Positions 6,658-8,051 of a DNA stretch of 8,051 nucleotides are shown one piece after another (position 1 is the stretch's first letter; the number at the start of each line of letters is the position of its first letter). The translations under genes and the position numbers were made by a program. The notes beneath the pieces were generated by a model. It searched no databases, was not told where the DNA came from, and saw only the letters and a list, made by a program, of their open reading frames with translations. Where the stretch lies: positions 1 to 8,051 of the forward strand of contig JAUUZT010000032.1 in assembly GCA_030589825.1 (NCBI GenBank). The letters are read 5' to 3'. This DNA comes from Dehalococcoidia bacterium (GTDB taxonomy: Bacteria; Chloroflexota; Dehalococcoidia; GIF9; AB-539-J10).

Positions 6658-6905
6658 TGTTTTATGCCCCCATTTCTTGTTATTTTAAGTAAAATGTAAG
6701 GGAAAGAGAAGTTGATGTCAAGGAAATAATAAATAGTGCAAAACCACTAATATTTCATACAGGGCAAATTTGGTTCCAATGTATAATGGCCCGGTAACTA
6801 AAAGAGAATAATTTCCAGAGGTACGATTGTTAAATGAGAGGAAGGTTTATGGTTAACTTCCGTCAGTATTATTGAAGAGAGAAGGGATAAATAGAAGCAT
6901 ATCGA
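6658..6905. other. Gap between asd and the amidohydrolase gene
   Basis: AT-rich spacer of 248 bases. It contains the amidohydrolase promoter at 6721-6693. I found no RNA gene. An imperfect inverted repeat, GAAGGTT...AACTTC (6841-6860), follows the end of asd but lacks a U-run, so a terminator for asd is not convincing. Reading frames here are under 20 codons. Confidence 0.5.
6693..6721 (-). promoter_or_regulatory. Promoter of the amidohydrolase - PLP enzyme unit
   Basis: On the minus strand a perfect -35 box TTGACA (6721-6716) is followed after exactly 17 bases by TACATT (6698-6693), a four-of-six match to the -10 consensus. Start of transcription near 6686 would give a leader of about 29 bases before the TTG start at 6657. 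This is the best sigma-70-type promoter in the window. No operator palindrome stands out around it. Confidence 0.6.
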
Positions 6906-7985
6906 CTACTGGATATAGCCTGCCTGGATGAGAGTTTCGGCGGAGAGGACAGCACCTCTGGCAGCCCCCATCTGGGTGTTATGCGAAACCAGAAGATATT
7001 TAACGCCATTCTCCAGAACGTCATCTTTTCTGATTCTGCCGATTACGGTGGCCATACCGTTGTCCTCGTCACGGTCTAGCCGGGGTTGAGGCCTGAAGGG
7101 GTCGTCACGAACTATAATCATGCGTTTTGGGGCTGAAGGAGGTTCGTTTTCTCCAAACAAACCATCAAACTCTCGCATCTTTAACGCAATGGTGTTCACG
7201 TCACAAGGTTTTTTGGTAGAGACGAAGACCGCTTCCGTATGTCCTTCCCGAACATTGACGCGGGTGCAGGTACTGCTTATTTTAAAGGAGGCAGGCTCTA
7301 CTCCCTTACCTGTAAAGGTGCCAAGTATCTTTTGTGTTTCACGTTGAACTTTTTCCTCTTCTCCGGGGATATAAGGAATTATATTATCCATGATGTCAAG
7401 CCCAAGCACTCCGGGGCTTCTTCCTGCGCCGGATATAGCTTGCATCGAGGTCATGACGACGAAGTTCAAACCGAACTCCTGGTAAATAGGCATAAGCGAT
7501 ATAGCCAGTCCCACAGTGGTGCAATTGGGACCGGGGACGATGAAACCCTTCCAGCCACGCGATTTTCTTTGAATGTCAAGAAGTTGAGCATGTTCGGGAT
7601 TTATACCAGGGATAATAATAGGCACATCGTCGTCATAGCGGAATGCCGAAGCGGTGCTGATTACAGGGATGCTGGCAGCTAATCGTGGTTCCAGTATCTT
7701 GGCGGGGGCAGTATCAATGGCGGAGAAAACGAGATCCAGGCCAGAAGTGCTCATTTCACTAGCATTCTGAACAGGTAAATCCATAACTTCTTCAGGAGGA
7801 TTGTCATGGCAGAACCAGCGTAATGCGCCTGTCTGGGTATCGGTTATTGACTTCCTGTAGCTGCTACTAATCGATCTCTCTGAAGCTGCCAGGGCAGCAA
7901 GTTCAATCCATGGATGTTTATTGAGGGCAACGATGAACTGTTGTCCTACTATTCCTGTAGCTCCTATTATTGCAGCTTTCAGCAT
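6906..7985 (-). CDS. asd: Aspartate-semialdehyde dehydrogenase, archaeal/fungal type
   Basis: Reduces aspartyl phosphate to aspartate semialdehyde with NADPH, feeding synthesis of lysine, threonine and methionine. The 359 residues match the archaeal and fungal branch of the family. The Rossmann NADP loop is GATGIVGQQF at 8-17, the catalytic cysteine is C155 in GPNCTT, and the general acid-base histidine is H249 in VREGHTEA, with R242 just before it. SHNTQMGAARGAVLSAETL at 334-352 is the C-terminal helix that completes the cofactor site. Malonyl-CoA reductase of Sulfolobus belongs to the same branch, so that activity cannot be wholly excluded, but nothing nearby supports it. The ATG has GGGAAG (7996-7991) five bases upstream. 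The gene starts 20 bases after the mature end of tRNA-Pro on the same strand; no dapA, dapB or lysC is in view. Confident. Confidence 0.94.
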   Translation of the reverse strand: MLKAAIIGATGIVGQQFIVALNKHPWIELAALAASERSISSSYRKSITDTQTGALRWFCHDNPPEEVMDLPVQNASEMSTSGLDLVFSAIDTAPAKILEPRLAASIPVISTASAFRYDDDVPIIIPGINPEHAQLLDIQRKSRGWKGFIVPGPNCTTVGLAISLMPIYQEFGLNFVVMTSMQAISGAGRSPGVLGLDIMDNIIPYIPGEEEKVQRETQKILGTFTGKGVEPASFKISSTCTRVNVREGHTEAVFVSTKKPCDVNTIALKMREFDGLFGENEPPSAPKRMIIVRDDPFRPQPRLDRDEDNGMATVIGRIRKDDVLENGVKYLLVSHNTQMGAARGAVLSAETLIQAGYIQ

Positions 7986-8005
7986 ATTTACTTCCCATAT
8001 AGTTA

Positions 8006-8051
8006 TGGTCGGGGCGAGAGGATTTGAACCTCCGGCCTCAGCGTCCCGAAC
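8006..8051 (-). tRNA. tRNA-Pro (anticodon CGG), 5' part outside window
   Basis: The 3' 46 bases of a tRNA on the minus strand. In order: anticodon loop TTCGGGA (8050-8044, anticodon CGG, reads Pro codon CCG), 3' half of the anticodon stem CGCTG, five-base variable loop AGGCC, T arm GGAGG-TTCAAAT-CCTCT with one G-U pair, acceptor strand CGCCCCG (8016-8010), discriminator A, and encoded CCA (8008-8006). The acceptor sequence is typical of bacterial tRNA-Pro. D arm and 5' acceptor strand lie beyond the right edge. It may share a transcript with asd, 20 bases downstream. Confidence 0.93.

Noticed and set aside
6841..6860. Inverted repeat GAAGGTT...AACTTC just after asd, considered as terminator
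   Set aside because: Short imperfect stem with a bulge and no U-run on the minus strand.
7239..7682. Plus-strand open frame of 147 codons
   Set aside because: Antisense shadow of asd; the asd frame holds the catalytic Cys and His motifs across this stretch.
1..8051. CRISPR arrays, insertion sequences, rRNA, riboswitches, long direct repeats
   Set aside because: Read for these on both strands; no spaced repeats, transposase motifs, terminal inverted repeats or known riboswitch cores were seen.

Overview
The window is 8,051 bases of moderately low-GC bacterial DNA. It shows protein-coding genes on both strands and one partial tRNA, with no insertion sequences, CRISPR array, phage genes or rRNA. 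A DnaA-type replication initiator makes this a bacterium. The phylum cannot be fixed from the window. The mix of a DUF401 membrane protein, an archaeal/fungal-type aspartate-semialdehyde dehydrogenase and an ACMSD-like amidohydrolase would fit an anaerobic lineage such as Chloroflexota (Dehalococcoidia), but that is a guess from gene content.

Left part (1-2411): dnaA reads leftward and runs off the left edge; its C-terminal residues are missing. It is divergent from fmt (methionyl-tRNA formyltransferase), which reads rightward. The 183-base region between them holds plausible promoters for both genes, but no DnaA boxes and no dnaN, so there is no visible origin here. fmt converges on the next gene, with a weak stem-loop between them.

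Right part (2509-8051): everything reads leftward. In order of transcription these are a tRNA-Pro (anticodon CGG, 5' part outside the window), asd 20 bases after it, a 248-base gap with a good promoter, an ACMSD-like amidohydrolase, a fold-type II PLP enzyme of the D-cysteine desulfhydrase/ACC deaminase family, a second 248-base gap, a DUF401 membrane transporter-like protein, and an HD-domain phosphohydrolase.

The amidohydrolase and PLP enzyme, 71 bases apart behind one TTGACA promoter, look like a two-gene unit. The DUF401 protein may supply or export their substrate, but the sequence does not prove this. The substrate of the trio is unknown. The most interesting point is that the PLP enzyme has a changed active-site loop (Asn-Trp where Asn-His or Asn-Gln is usual). 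Second-tier points are the DNA-recognition loop of DnaA, which lacks the usual Asp, and the translation starts of fmt, dnaA and the amidohydrolase (two TTG starts, one Shine-Dalgarno almost touching its ATG). I see no clear evidence of a wholly new system.
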